From positions 3,651,747 through 3,715,746 of the forward strand of contig NW_019091356.1 of the NCBI RefSeq assembly GCF_001949145.1: a stretch of 64,000 bases of DNA, given 5' to 3'. This stretch comes from Acanthaster planci. Taxonomy: Eukaryota > Echinodermata > Asteroidea > Valvatida > Acanthasteridae. A program made the position numbers and the translations under genes. The notes below the pieces were generated by a model. That model was given only the letters and a program-made list of their open reading frames with translations, did not search any database and was not told the origin of the DNA. Below are positions 23,273-35,378 of this stretch, piece after piece. The first letter of the stretch is position 1. Every line of letters starts with the position of its first letter.

Positions 23273-26125
23273 GTAATATGACGCTTTATTGGGAACGTGC
23301 TGCGGTGATTTTTACGCTGTACTTGCGAGTCAAAAAACGGCAAAACGCCGAGTGCCGAAAACTGGCAGCAAAACTTTGGATATTTTCTCATCGTTTTTTG
23401 GTGCAGTTTTCAAGTCCAACGTGCCCTTAAATACACTTATTATGTAGTGTATTTATCACAAGATATATCCCCACCCTCCCCTGGAATCCCCACCCCCTCG
23501 TGACGCCACGAAAAACGCTCAAACAGCGCCGCTGCTGACGCGCGCCAAACTTTGCCCAACTTTGCCAAACTTTTAGCAAATTGAAAAGAAGTTTGGCAAA
23601 GTGACTGCGCATGCGTCATTGTGTGGTCGTGTACAAGTCCATTCAAGCATAACAAAAGTGCTGCACTGCACAATGTAATGCGGTCACATGGACGTATGGC
23701 TTGTGTGGACGGGAACTCGCCCGGGTTCTGACGCGGTTTTCGTGCAGGCTCCTGCCCGCCAAATCACGCCTTGCGTTTGGGCCGCGAATAATTCCCAAAA
23801 AGTGAAAATTTCAGCCAATTTTCGGCGGAAAAGCGTGGGGATTTGGAGAATGAGGCTGTTCCCGGCAAGCCGGTGTTTTGGAAGGGTTGAATTCGCGAGG
23901 GGAGGCGCGGTATCTACCCCTCGCGCACAGGGAGAAGGGTAAAAACTAGGCTCTTCCTGCGTCATACATTATCTGCAAATGGATCTGACGCAAATATCTA
24001 ATATTTATTCTCCTTTGTTTTATCATATTTTGAACAGGAAACTTTATTTTTTTTCCAGTGTCTCTTAAGGTCAACATTTTCCCTTCAAATTGGACGGCTT
24101 TTAATAATGACCCGCACTGGATAACTTAAGTGACCTTTCCTTTGACCCTAGATAGTGATATGGAGTAGACCGTACATTGACAACCAAACATTCACTTCTA
24201 CGTGAAAAAATGTTCGCAAGAGACAATAAAAGCATGTAACTTTTTCTGAGAACATTGTTTTAAATTTTCTGCCTCTTCCACGTCGAGAGAGCAAGTGGTT
24301 TACCGTACATCGTTTTTGGGACACAACCTTTTTTTGAAAACTGCCCTCGATTTGGCACGAGGACTGAGGCATCGATACCACGCATAGAAATGCCCGTCGA
24401 TTGAGCCGTTTCGCGTTTGTGGCGAAAATAACTATGCCTCCAATTTGCACTGTTTAAGCCGGATTTTAAAAGCGCAAAGTATAATCTTTCGTATTATATT
24501 TCACTGTAGAAAATCCCTTCCTTACATCAACCTCTCCTCATTTTACATAAAGCCACGGCAAGTGCAAGAAGTATTCCAGTTGGGTCTAGCCAGATGAAAT
24601 TTTAGACTCGGGAAATGCGAAAAACAGCTTGTTTGCAATTCCACCACTATTTTAAAGCGATTTTTATTAATTTTTGTCTTCTCTGTTGTTCCACATCTCG
24701 GTGGATCTTCGTACGAGAATAACATCTTATTAAATAATATTCCTTTTCAACAATTTTGACCAACATTTTGGATTTAAAAAAAATCCACATTTAATGAAGA
24801 TAGAACTCAGAATCGACATCTTTGATGGTGATGGGTGGATCAAGTTTCCTTTTCTGGATATGGCCTGACAAATTGTGTCCAAGTTTGTGTAATTTAGGGG
24901 GATTTTTTTTTTGAGCAAACTGCAAACGGGACTTTTTTGTTGCTTAGAATGATCTCTCCTTTTTCTTGATAAGGGCTGCGGCATCATGGCCCGGTGCACG
25001 TTATGTGTCTGAGCATTGCCTCCGTGTCCGCCCCCATTTGTAATGCAAACCAACCACAGAGCTTTGCCTGCGTTGTACGAAATGTCTTTTAAAATTATGA
25101 TTAGGCCTATGGGCTTTTTTCCCTTCTCATATCTCTACTTGCGGGTCTGTTGAGGTCCAAAGGCCGGTAGGTTACAGGGCTCAAGGAACAAGGGTATGCA
25201 TGTGTGACGTCTGGGAGAAATATAATTAATGACATATGATTGTCCTAGTTTGGAGGGGGAAACTATTGTTTCGTGGGGGCACGGCTGGCATGAAAAAAAA
25301 AAGTCGGCACCGTTTAGCAGCACATTGTGAAATGACCGCGTATACAAAGGCGATATGTGACTGGATAATGTGGCATGATTCGTTGCAGACGGCACGGGTA
25401 CGCATAGAGACCACGATCAGCCGGCGGCGCACCAAACACAACAATTAACACATCCACCGCCAAATGTAATGGCCATTTTGAATGAGTAATGTGGTATCTC
25501 GAAAAGGAAAAATCCATTCTAAAATTAAATTCATTTTAAAATGTAGTGGTATACCGAGTAAGTGTTTCATGATTTTTCCGATTGTTATCATTGCTCTTAT
25601 GTTTCGACTCCTACAGCAAAAGCAATTCTGACTGATTCACTTGATTTGTTATCGGCTCAATGATAAAGATATTTGTCATTTATCAAATGCATTTTTAATC
25701 TAGTTATTTTAATGATGCATGCATAATTGAAGAGACATGACAATCATTACCTCAAAATTTCATTCAGTGTTGCTCTCATGAAGTGGACTTTAATTGCTCA
25801 ATATTTTTTCTTACAGACTTTCTTGTACAAACAACATAATCCAGAATTTCAGTTTGTATTTAAGCATTATTCAAATTTATTCTATAAGAGAGTAATGCGT
25901 TATAGCCATCTCTAGACGTCTTCATAAAGCTAAAATTATTTTGGTTGTAATAACTACCACAAACGAGGAAAGAATAAGTGAGTTAGGATGCAAGGTATCA
26001 CCAGATATTTAATGAAAACGGTTATGCTTATTGTCCCTGCGAAGGAAAAAAAATCGAATCTTCAATTTAAACAAAAATATAGAATTCCCAGCCCGCTTCT
26101 GTGTACATCAGGTGACCGACAACAC

Positions 26126-26311
26126 ATGGCTCAAAGTGTGAAGTGCACCACGTTCTATGTGTGCTTGCTTCTATTGCAGCCTTTGTTTGCGCTCATTCAT
26201 ACAGTCGTCGCATTTGAAGAACACAGAACTGACAAAGCGTTGATGCTTTTGACCGTCGTCTATCTGAAAATTCCCCAAACGGGAAAAAGGCATTCGACAA
26301 AGCACAGTTAA
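26126..26311 (+). CDS. Small secreted-like open frame (61 aa), unconfirmed
   Basis: The frame begins MAQSVKCTTF, followed by a hydrophobic run VCLLLLQPLFALI resembling a signal peptide. It ends with a GKR tripeptide at residues 53-55, the form of an amidation and dibasic cleavage site. A signal peptide plus GKR is the plan of a neuropeptide precursor. The frame is open further upstream and the region is AT-rich, so chance is a real alternative. I recognise no family. Confidence 0.15.
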   Translation: MAQSVKCTTFYVCLLLLQPLFALIHTVVAFEEHRTDKALMLLTVVYLKIPQTGKRHSTKHS

Positions 26312-29048
26312 ATGTTAAATTGAAACTTTTCAGACATCTGACTTTGTGTACTGACAGTCCCTAAGGATTAGGCCAACCTACACTGAACTGTCATAAAGGT
26401 CACTCCGGCAGAACTTTTTACTGTGAATTAGCTTTAAATTGAAACAAGTTTGAGTTGATTACAAATCAGGTCAAATCAAATCCTATCAAATACTGCAGAA
26501 GCTTCTAAACTCATAATTGCCATTTAAAAGATGTTTTTCGTCATGAGCCGATACTTTCCAATAAGGTTTTTGTACGCGTTACAGACACCCAACGACGTGT
26601 GGCCGCCGTGGAACTAATACCCTACTTTTTACGAATGCCTCTCGTCAAAACTGATTTAATTGTGTTCTTTTTGCATTCGCTACACGTAAGAACAAATGAA
26701 GTGCACAATACTCAATTTCAAGGTTCATTTGAGCTTTTGCGGTTCAGTCTGCTAGCTGCACGAACATCGGATGGATCTACAACCTCGTATTAAAGTAATG
26801 AAGAAAGCCCTGATTTTTGGTCAGTGGTAACGGTATTTCTGCACAAGCTGGTCATTGGGGGCCGGGAACGAGTTCACATCACGCTGCCCGACGGAAGTGA
26901 CGACTACTAGTCTCGCACAAATTTGTGGAAAGACACGCAAGGCATTGTGGCCATAATGATCTCGAGCGTGTCGGGGAAATGCCGATTCCATCCCTCTCTC
27001 TAACACAACAGTTGTCCAGTGACAGCACAAAGAAATCGGTGGTCACCAACGCCCTTTAGCTCTTGAAGGAAATAGGCAGAATATCGACAGAGGGCGTTCT
27101 GTGCAGAGCTCTCCAAAAAGGCGGGGCGGCATTCTCACAGCAAAATGGCATATTACCGCCTTGTTTGTTATAGGATTGGCGCAGCTAATAGGTATGAATT
27201 TCAGTTAAAGCCACCCCAAACCCGCCCTGGTATTTTGCGATTGTGTTTATGTAAACAGTTCTGGGCTGAAATTACTCATGTTACCAAAGACAAAGCGGCG
27301 AATGTAAAATGTTCCCGGAATTTTCAAGTTGCATAAATGTTCTCTTCTTCTGAGGGCGCTCGACAATTAGTTTATTATACAACATTGTGTACATTGAATA
27401 TCAAATAGGGCAATGTCAAATATGGACATTTTGTATCCCGGCGAAGAAGCAAACGTGATCGTGGGTGTATGTATTATGTATAATCTACGCATGGCAGGAA
27501 CAAATCAAACATATAGTAAACTGAATCTGCTTGCCCCGACGAAGGTACCCAGTTACCGAAAGCTCAGCTAAAAGATAATTCAGAGCACTAATGGTATAAT
27601 TAAATTTTTGTCAATAAACATATAGTGATTTGATTTACCTGCCCTGAGAGACATATTTATGACAGTTTGATGATTATTTAACCGCGTGTTCTTCATAGCC
27701 CGTTATAAAAAAATAATGTTGTGTTAATGAACTTTAAAAATCGTGGGACACACAGCACATGTTTTTTTTCTTATGTGCCTAGTGCTCAGTGGTGCGTGTC
27801 CGCCGACAATTCCTTTTCAAACTGAACTCAAGCCAGCCGCCTTTCAACATTACACCAAAAAAAAATTCGACAAATCAGAAAAATGCATCTGGGACAGGAA
27901 CAAGGGGGAATTTGTTGCAACAGGCTTAAAAAATGGTTCACGGAGGGGATAACTTTTGTAGCGCGACCCTTTGCCTTACAATTAGGTCAGTAGAAAAAGG
28001 AGACGCAGAGTTCAACCACGGGTTCAGTGCCGATCGGCGGGCGACGCGACAGAGCCAAACCCTGTTTTGTTCGCCAATTTGTTCGGAGGGGTCGTTGTAA
28101 ACGGGGGAATCTTTGTTGGCGTCATGTCCCCGTTTTGCGGTCCGCCCCTATTATTTAATGGATGTTCTGTCTGCACTATTGAAACTATCTCTGTTGGTTT
28201 CATGTGTACTTTCTGTATACGGTCCTTTTCTTTTGGTCCTACCCACTCACCCCCCCCCCGTAATTCATACGCGCAATCTATGACCGATTTCTTTCCTTTT
28301 CTTTTCTTTTGATGGATTTTTAATTTTCTATATATTTATTTTTGGGGAGGAGAATTATCCCCTTGTTGAGAAAATCACTTTCAGAGATTGGCTTTGCCAT
28401 ATTTTATCTTATATGTTTTTAGGGGCTTTGTTTTATTTATAGTTAATGCAGTCATTCTTTATTCCTTTAGATAATAAAATACCAAAAACACTTGAACACA
28501 AATTCCAGGTCCTAATTGCCATGCAAGAACTTTCCTTCAACTGTTTCAGAAAATATCCTAAATATCAGTTCCTGAAGGAAATTCTGAAATAAGTTGAGGC
28601 CCAACCGATTTGAAGTTCCCTCTGCCAATTTGCACGACACGACCTTTTAAATACAGTGTTGCCAGTATGTTCAAAGAGATGGAAGGATGAATAAATTTTA
28701 TTCTAAAATAAAATCTGGCTACTGCCTTTGAAACCAAGTTTACCTCAGTACAATGGTCATCTTTGATTAATCAAAGGTATCTTTGGATTCGTGAATCAGG
28801 ATTCAGTTGAACAATAAAGACTAACTATAGGGCGGTAACACCTATAAAACATGCATGAGTCCCCTACCCTTAATCTCCCCAGGAAGAATTCTGCAGGAAA
28901 GTAGCGGAAACAATTTTCATTACTAAGTTTATTCCTTTCTTGAAGTGTGCACCACAGACATAAATAACCCATAAATATGGAGGGCACACGCTTTGCTGAA
29001 TAGCGCCCTCGTCTTGCTGGAACGAAATAAATAATAAAAGGAGTTTCA

Positions 29049-29060
29049 AAATGGCGGCGC
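29049..29060 (+). promoter_or_regulatory. YY1-type site at the LANCL promoter
   Basis: AAATGGCGGC sits about 90 bp before the LANCL start codon. If transcribed, its ATG (29051) opens a 21-codon upstream frame ending at 29116, 25 nt before the main ATG. YY1 sites overlapping the transcription start are common in TATA-less genes; use here is inferred. Confidence 0.45.
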
Positions 29061-29141
29061 CCGGGGTTTGGGATTTCGGTCGTCTGCATTGTTGTTGTAA
29101 ACGCTTTCAAGGATAATCCTTGAAACCGAGTCTGCAAAACA

Positions 29142-32100
29142 ATGAGTAAACGAAAACGCCAGGAAGGAGAGATGGAGCCCAGGGAATTTGCAAATAAGTT
29201 CAGTCCTTTTAGTGGAGAAATATCGGAAAGGTGGCAACAGGTTTGATTTCCGGCCAATTTTGCAGCCCAAGTTGGCATGGTTGGACCTTGGTTGGACGTC
29301 GTCTATAGTCAGTCTTATTGTAAACGAAGACAATGTCCAACCTGGGCTAGCAAGTTTGTTAGCTAACCACATGAACCAGTGAAATAAGCTATTTTTTCAA
29401 TTGTTAGTTCAGGCCTGGGGCAGGTCTACGTAATGGTGTTTAACCAATGATATGACTAACGTTTAGGAATGTTTTCCCTGTAAAAAATTGAAAAGTTGAC
29501 TCTCTAAAACATTTCAAGTAAAGAGTTCCATAGGCCTATAATGATATAGGCCTAGGGACAAGACAAATTTTCCCTTAAAATGTTATAACAACCGTCGGAA
29601 AGTGAAAATGTCCTAATATGTGAAATTTAGCAAGGAACATTCTGAAGCATTTACTAAGTAAACGCAGGTTTTTAAGACAGGTCTCATAGGTTTGTGCACA
29701 GGGGCATCAAGTGTTGTCTGTATATGGAACTCTTTCCCATTTGATCATGTGCTTTAGGACATGTTATTGCTCTCTGATGGCTGATATTAATTGGAACTCT
29801 TGCTGACATCATGGAGGAGCTCATATTGTGCAACATTGCAAAGAAAAGTGTCAGTGATGTCCCATGAAATTCTTTTTGTCACTGGAAATGCATAAGTTGG
29901 TCAAATTTACGCCACATAGTTTAGGCTTAACAAAGTCAAAATAGTCCTGACTACTATGTCCAAAGTGACTCAACAAGGAGCCCATGGATAACGCTCGACC
30001 CTAGGCATGTGTAGCCCTAACATTGCTGACAGATGAAATAGGCTGACTAACTAGCATTACCAATAAAATTCTTGGGAATCAATTTTCAAATCCCAAACTT
30101 GATCTTTCTCGATTTTCCCAACCAGATTCCTGAGGAGTTTGTAGGCAAACTGAAAACAGGCATATCCCACCTCTTGCCCCGCATGGTGGAAGGATTGAGG
30201 CGCGAAGACGACCACGATGACTCCATTTACACTGGAAGAACTGGTGAGTCCTTTCAGGAGAACTTTTGGTTTACCGAAAAAAGTTGAAGAGGAAATATTG
30301 CTCATATCTTCTCATGCTGCATAAGCAGCTCACGGTGCACGTCGCTTTTACACTTTCCTGGTAATCTGCTTTCAAAGAGAATTAGGCCTACTTCTGGTGC
30401 AAAGGCCATCTGAAAACATTTCTGATAAGGCTTTCTTACACAGTTTTTTCTAAGATTTCAGACTTTCCAAGATGAGATGTGCAGATGGTAGATGGCTTCT
30501 TCCATTTTCCTAATAAATGATACCGGCAAAGGGCATATGAAATATGACTTGATATCTGCAGGTATAGCTCTTCTGTACCTCCACCTTCAAACCACCTTCC
30601 CGCAAGGTGATGACTTGGTGACGGCTTACCAACATCTCAAAGCTCCGCTCCAGAGGTTGCGAGGCCGTCGCCACACCTTCCTCTGTGGAGATCCAGGACC
30701 CTTGGCTGTCGGCGCTGTGGTGCTCAGCAAGTTGGGCCGAACGTCCGAGAGCCAAGCTTGCATTGCCAAGTGAGAACCTTCAATTAATTGCAAGTTGTGC
30801 GAGAAGAAACTTTTTTGTGTTTAACGTTTGAATTTCCAAGCTGTACATTCAAGGTTTAGAAATGAAAAAGAATTTGGTCAAAATTTCCGATCGGAGAATT
30901 GAAATTATGATGGCATACAGAAAAGTGGATCTGATCCTTGAGTAGTCGAGTGCCTTGAATTGGAACTGTTACAAGAAATGCCAAGAGAATTGGAAATTTA
31001 CCAAAACTCAGGAGAAAAGGGGGCCCTTCAAATTTCTGATTCACTTTGAAAGGTCCTCAAAAAAATAGTGGAACATTCAACATTTCGAGGGAGTCCACGA
31101 GAAGGTTTTATGTTTTGGAACTGTTCCTGTTTCTAGAAAAAGTCCTGAAAAAGTCACTGAGCAGTTCTAGTTTCCAAATTTCCAAGCTTGATGAAAAGAA
31201 GTCAGGTTGGCATCGTGGTTCTTTCCTTCCCTTCCACCTCTGCGGTCCCGGGTTCGATTCCCGGCTCTGTCCGCATGTGGATTGTTTTTTCAATCCCTCC
31301 TGATTCTGTGGGTTTGACCCAGGATATTCCTCTGGGGTTTTCCTCCCACCACTAAAACTGTAACTGCTTCTCACTGTCTCCTTTCTACAAATGTGGGCTG
31401 TTTGGCAGCTGCCTGGAGTGCCCTTGTTGCAAATAAACTTGTCACTGATCATTTTCCATCTGATTTGGGTTAAGGTTACACGACCTTCACAGGGCATCCC
31501 TCGATCCAGGCCTACCGGATGAACTCCTGTACGGCTGTGCCGGATACCTTTACGCCCTCCTCTTTCTCCAATCCCGCCTCCCAGAGGCAGCCATTGACGG
31601 GGCAGTGGTGGAGCGGGTCTACCGCCGCATGATCCACTCTGGGGAATCTCTCTCCAAACGGGAGGGGTCCAAGTCGCCCCTCATGTACGCCTGGCACGAA
31701 AAGAAGTACATTGGTGCGGCCCACGGACTGAGCGGCATTCTCTGCTTGCTGATGCAGGTGGGAATTCAAATCAAGCACACAACTAATGTAGATAGGTGAT
31801 CAGATTCGACTCGAATCTGATCAAAATCAAATTTTGATTTGATGTCAATATGAGTAGATCACACTCTGGCTTGCCAACATAGGAAGGCATTGACATTGAG
31901 TACACAGGTTGGCATGACAACAAGATCCTATCTGATTTTGATTTCACATTGGCTTGACTCATCTCCAGTTTACTGACCGCTCTCGTTTTCTCCCCTACTT
32001 TTTCAGGTAACAACCCCGTATGCCCAGGAGCACCTCCATTCCCACATCAAGCCCAGCGTCGACTACGTCCTGCAGCTTGCCTTCCCATCGGGCAATTTCC

Positions 32101-33859
32101 CCTCATCGCTGGGCAACAACTCCGACCGGCTAGTTCACTGGTGCCACGGCGCGCCGGGAGCCATCCACATGCTTCTGCAGGCCCATAAGGTCCCCGTTTC
32201 ACAGTTCCATCAGATCGTTAGAACAAATTCGACAGCAAAACCACAGAAGATACAAACGGTAGTGATGAGCTGACTAGCCATGGGGTTTATCCACTCTGAG
32301 CTGAAGTGCGCCCTCATTGGCGAAAGAAAAACAGTCGGTACTAAGTTTTCCAACCGGGTTCTTGCACGCGTTTGGCGTGCATGCAAAGACCAGTGTGCTG
32401 TGCGTCAAATGTGCTTAAACATACGCACCTATGTGTTGAGTGCGTACCGAATGACCGTGACCTTCATTGAAAACACACCCTCGTTTGTGCCCGCTTGGAG
32501 TGGATAAGCATTATGCATCCTGTACCCACATGAAAACCCCATAGATTTGGATGTTTTCTTAGCGTCTTAGCTTCAGCGTCTCAGCTTCAATGGGCAAGAT
32601 GAGTGGCAACCATAAGTCAATTTTTCCCTGTACCCAGGATGTATTTTGTGCACTGGGTACTGGGGAAAATCAACCAGTGGTCGGCAAATGGTCACTGCTC
32701 AAACGTGACTACCGATGCCATTGCTAGGCAACAGAGCGCCCTCTCTTGTTCATGATGTGCGCAGTCCATCAAGAATAGATTCAGGAGGGGCCAAATCGAG
32801 GCCGCGATCCCCGCTCAAAACGGAGCTGAACAATTTTGTTGGAAAAAGAAATATTTTCCATCCTTTCCAAATGCATGCAAAAACCCCAATATGTAGGCTC
32901 GCCCCTCAGAAAAGCCATAAAATATTACGTGGGAAAAGTCTCACAAGTTTGGTTCCCCAAAGTTTATCTCTCCCCCCTCCCAGAAATTTGCTTCTTAATC
33001 CACCCCTGCAGTTCATTGAGAAACAGTTGTTCCTCTTTTTTTGACCCCAACAGGTGTTTGGGGAGAACAAGTACCTTGAGGCAGCGCGGAGATGCGGGGA
33101 CGTGATCTGGGAGCGAGGCTTGCTGAGGAAGGGGTACGGTCTTTGCCATGGCACGGCTGGCAATGCCTACGCCTTGCTGGCGCTCCATCAGACGACCAAG
33201 GACAGCAAGTACCTGTACCAAGCTTTCAAGGTGAGGCGGGATTTGCTTTTGGTGTTTGGACTCTTGTTGCATATCAGGTGTTTGCCTTTAGGTTAAATTG
33301 AGTTTGGAATGGGATTGAAATATTTGGCTTTTGTTGTTTTTAAAATCTTTGTCGGTAGTTTGCCGAGTGGTGTATGGACTACGGAAAACACGGTTGCCGC
33401 ACCCCTGATCGGCCGTTCTCTCTCTTTGAAGGTAAGCAGCTGGGGAAACATAAGGTAGAGGGAATGAGACTGTCAACCATGCATGCCCTAGTGGCCGTGC
33501 GCACTACCAGTTGAGGGCGCTATTTTGTTTCTGACAACTGATGGCACGAAATGATTAAGATCTTTTCAGATGGTCAAGCTCATAAGATCATTGGTGAAAG
33601 AATTCAAGTCATAGTCCTGATTATGAAAAGACATTGCTCCAATTAACTTGACCCTAACTGCATTGGCATTTCCTCGTCTCAAGAGGGCAGTGTGTAACCA
33701 AACAAAATGCCAAATATTAAAATAAGTGTACCAAGTCACATACCGACCAGCCTAAGAAAAATCAATTTGCCATTGCCAACAGGAATGGCGGGCACCATCT
33801 ACTTCCTCGCTGACCTGCTCAATCCAGACGCTGCCAGATTCCCTGCCTTGTACATCTGA
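29142..33859 (+). CDS. LANCL: LanC-like protein, LANCL1/2 type, eight exons
   Basis: Exons: 29142-29240, 30126-30243, 30562-30769, 31475-31757, 32007-32189, 33054-33230, 33359-33431, 33783-33859, all with GT-AG boundaries and one open frame of 405 residues, close to the usual 399-450. In-frame TGA at 29121 supports the start. Repeated GxxG barrel motifs are visible (CGDPGPLAVGA, GAAHGLSG, CHGAPGAIHM, CHGTAGNAYA, FEGMAGTIYF). The zinc ligands are present: Cys282, Cys328 and His329, the same 46-residue spacing as human LANCL1. LanC-like enzymes act in the cytosol, adding glutathione to dehydroamino acids in damaged proteins. The basic MSKRKRQEGE start and later motifs are nearer LANCL1/2 than LANCL3. 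For exon 4 I chose the acceptor TTAAG at 31474, since it restores a conserved KLxxLxR segment. ACAG at 31492 would shorten the protein by six residues. Confidence 0.93.
29518..29737 (-). mobile_element. hAT-like MITE, copy 1
   Basis: Inside LANCL intron 1. The right end is the complement of GGAAAGAGTTCCATATACAG and the left end reads GTAAAGAGTTCCATA. Flanking octamers CATTTCAA (29510-29517) and CATTTGAT (29738-29745) match at six of eight positions. The reverse complement aligns along its whole length with copy 2 at 40335-40540. About 35 bp of related sequence directly follows (29752-29786). Confidence 0.7.
31200..31450 (+). repeat. tRNA-derived SINE in LANCL intron 3
   Basis: An A box TGGCATCGTGG (31208-31218) and a B box GGTTCGATTCC (31251-31261) form a tRNA-like head. 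A body with GGGGTTTTCCTCCCACCAC follows, a block type recurrent in animal SINEs. An AAATAAA-type tail lies near 31430. The element ends just before exon 4, so part of the branch-point and pyrimidine tract of that acceptor may derive from it. Confidence 0.6.
32617..32674. repeat. Imperfect hairpin in LANCL intron 5
   Basis: The left arm includes TTTTTCCCTGTACCCAG and the right arm CTGGGTACTGGGGAAAA, pairing over about 20 bp with a few mismatches around a 14-nt loop. The stem is at the short end for a pre-miRNA, so a small-RNA role is only a possibility. Confidence 0.45.
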
Positions 33860-35378
33860 GCTTAATCATCAGAAACCGACAGTCACAGCGCTCCCTTTAA
33901 GCAAAGAAGATCTACTTAGCGGACAGGTTTGGTAAGCTGGATGTAGCAGACTACCAGCCAAATGGATGTGGCATCATTGTATTTTTGTCAGTAACCAGTG
34001 CAGTAGTGACCAACTTGTTTATCAAGTTTTTCATTATCACATAGCTACTGCGCAACACCTTTTGCCAATCAAAGTAAAACCAACATCAGTGAAGTTTCTA
34101 CAGTTGCAAAAGAACTTAGCTCTTTAACCAGGTCAGTTTGGAAACATATTAAGTGTGAATCTGTTGTTTTGCTCAGCTATTTTTCAGCTAAGAACTTCTG
34201 CAGTTTTACGTGGAGAGTTGTTTCTAATTACAGTGCCTTTACTATTAATGTTGAAAGTGATCTAGCATTGTTTTCGAGTGATAAACGGCTTTATGCATGA
34301 CCTTCAGAGGGCGCTTCAAAGCTCATTTGAGCGTGGCCAGGACTTGTATGTAAGTTATCCAATGCCAGGCGTATCACTTCATACTTAACACGAAAAAAAT
34401 TGCTTTTCCAGCAAATTGTTTATCGGACTGGCTGTGGCTAAGTAGGGGGAGGGGCAAATGACTTTCAGAAATGGGCGGGGCTTGGGATTCCCATTTACTT
34501 TCAGGTATGTTCGTTGTTGCTCATTTTTTAAATACTCTGACGACAAAAAGAGAAACAGTCTGCCAACCCTTTCTTTCCAAAGCTTGTCATATTTTCCCTG
34601 AGCAATCAGGCTTTATTTCCTGCAGAAGAATTTAAGAATTTAACATACTTGGTGTCCGCAGAGAAAAGTTGGAATATCCCTATAGCCCATGTCGAGTTAT
34701 TTCCTAAAATGAGTTACAAAAATAATCGTCATTTACTGACACTATGATTGGGATTCGAAAAGACTATCTAATGTCCACATTGTTTTGGACCAGTTCTTGC
34801 CAAGAAATAAAAGAAGCAGCCATTTAACCTGTCAGACAAACCTATTTTGACTTTGGATCTTCATTTGAGCTGCTTGGTTCAGGCATGAAATGTCAAAATT
34901 ATGTGCAAATAGTAATTATGATGCCTGACTTATCCTAAAGAAAAACCCAATTGACACAAAAACCTGATTACCCAATTGTCTTCCTCTCCTATCCCCCAAA
35001 CCTAAGTTGACCTTCGCCGCCCATCCATCAGAATTCCTTTCACTACAGGAAGAAGTACGTTGATTCAAAGTATAAATGTATTGGCAGAGCGTGCCAGCAA
35101 ATGTCATAACTTTGAAAATGAGAAAGAAATTTGTAGTTTGCTTGAAAGAACGAATTTGCCTTCATTGATGTTTTAATTCACTTGCTGCTTATGTACCTAT
35201 TTCATGTACATTTATCGTTACTGCAAAAAGGAGAAATACCTCACTCAAGATACCTGCATAAATTACTAGTCTTAAGATAATATTTTTGAAAGATATTCTT
35301 TCCTGCCAGCAAGATCTTTCCCTTGCTTTTTACTTCTGCCAGCACTCTTCACAACCTGTGAATGAATCAGAAATTGGA
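33860..35378. other. Convergent intergenic region with LANCL 3' UTR
   Basis: Holds the 3' UTR of LANCL, with a first AATAAA on the plus strand at 34806-34811. It also holds the 3' UTR of the minus-strand discoidin gene, with TTTATT at 34612-34617 as a candidate signal. If both are used, the two transcripts overlap tail to tail by about 200 bp. A minus-strand mini-exon at 35002-35042 with a good acceptor is an alternative last exon of the discoidin gene. Confidence 0.5.

Larger units (their letters stand above)
22031..29041. other. Intergenic or unrecognised gene space
   Basis: CpG-rich DNA at 22.4-23.9 kb grades into AT-rich DNA. I see a second candidate start exon (23246-23272), a 14-bp hairpin (23559-23602) and a small secreted-like frame (26126-26311). 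No structure can be defended as a full gene, and the sequence after 24 kb shows only short frames. Confidence 0.4.

Noticed and set aside
28796-29278. 160-residue minus-strand frame
   Set aside because: It is antisense to LANCL exon 1 and its promoter, with no recognisable domain.
32278-32550. MITE with ATGGGGTTT ends in LANCL intron 5
   Set aside because: Inverted ends of only about nine bases and no target duplication; not enough to support an element.
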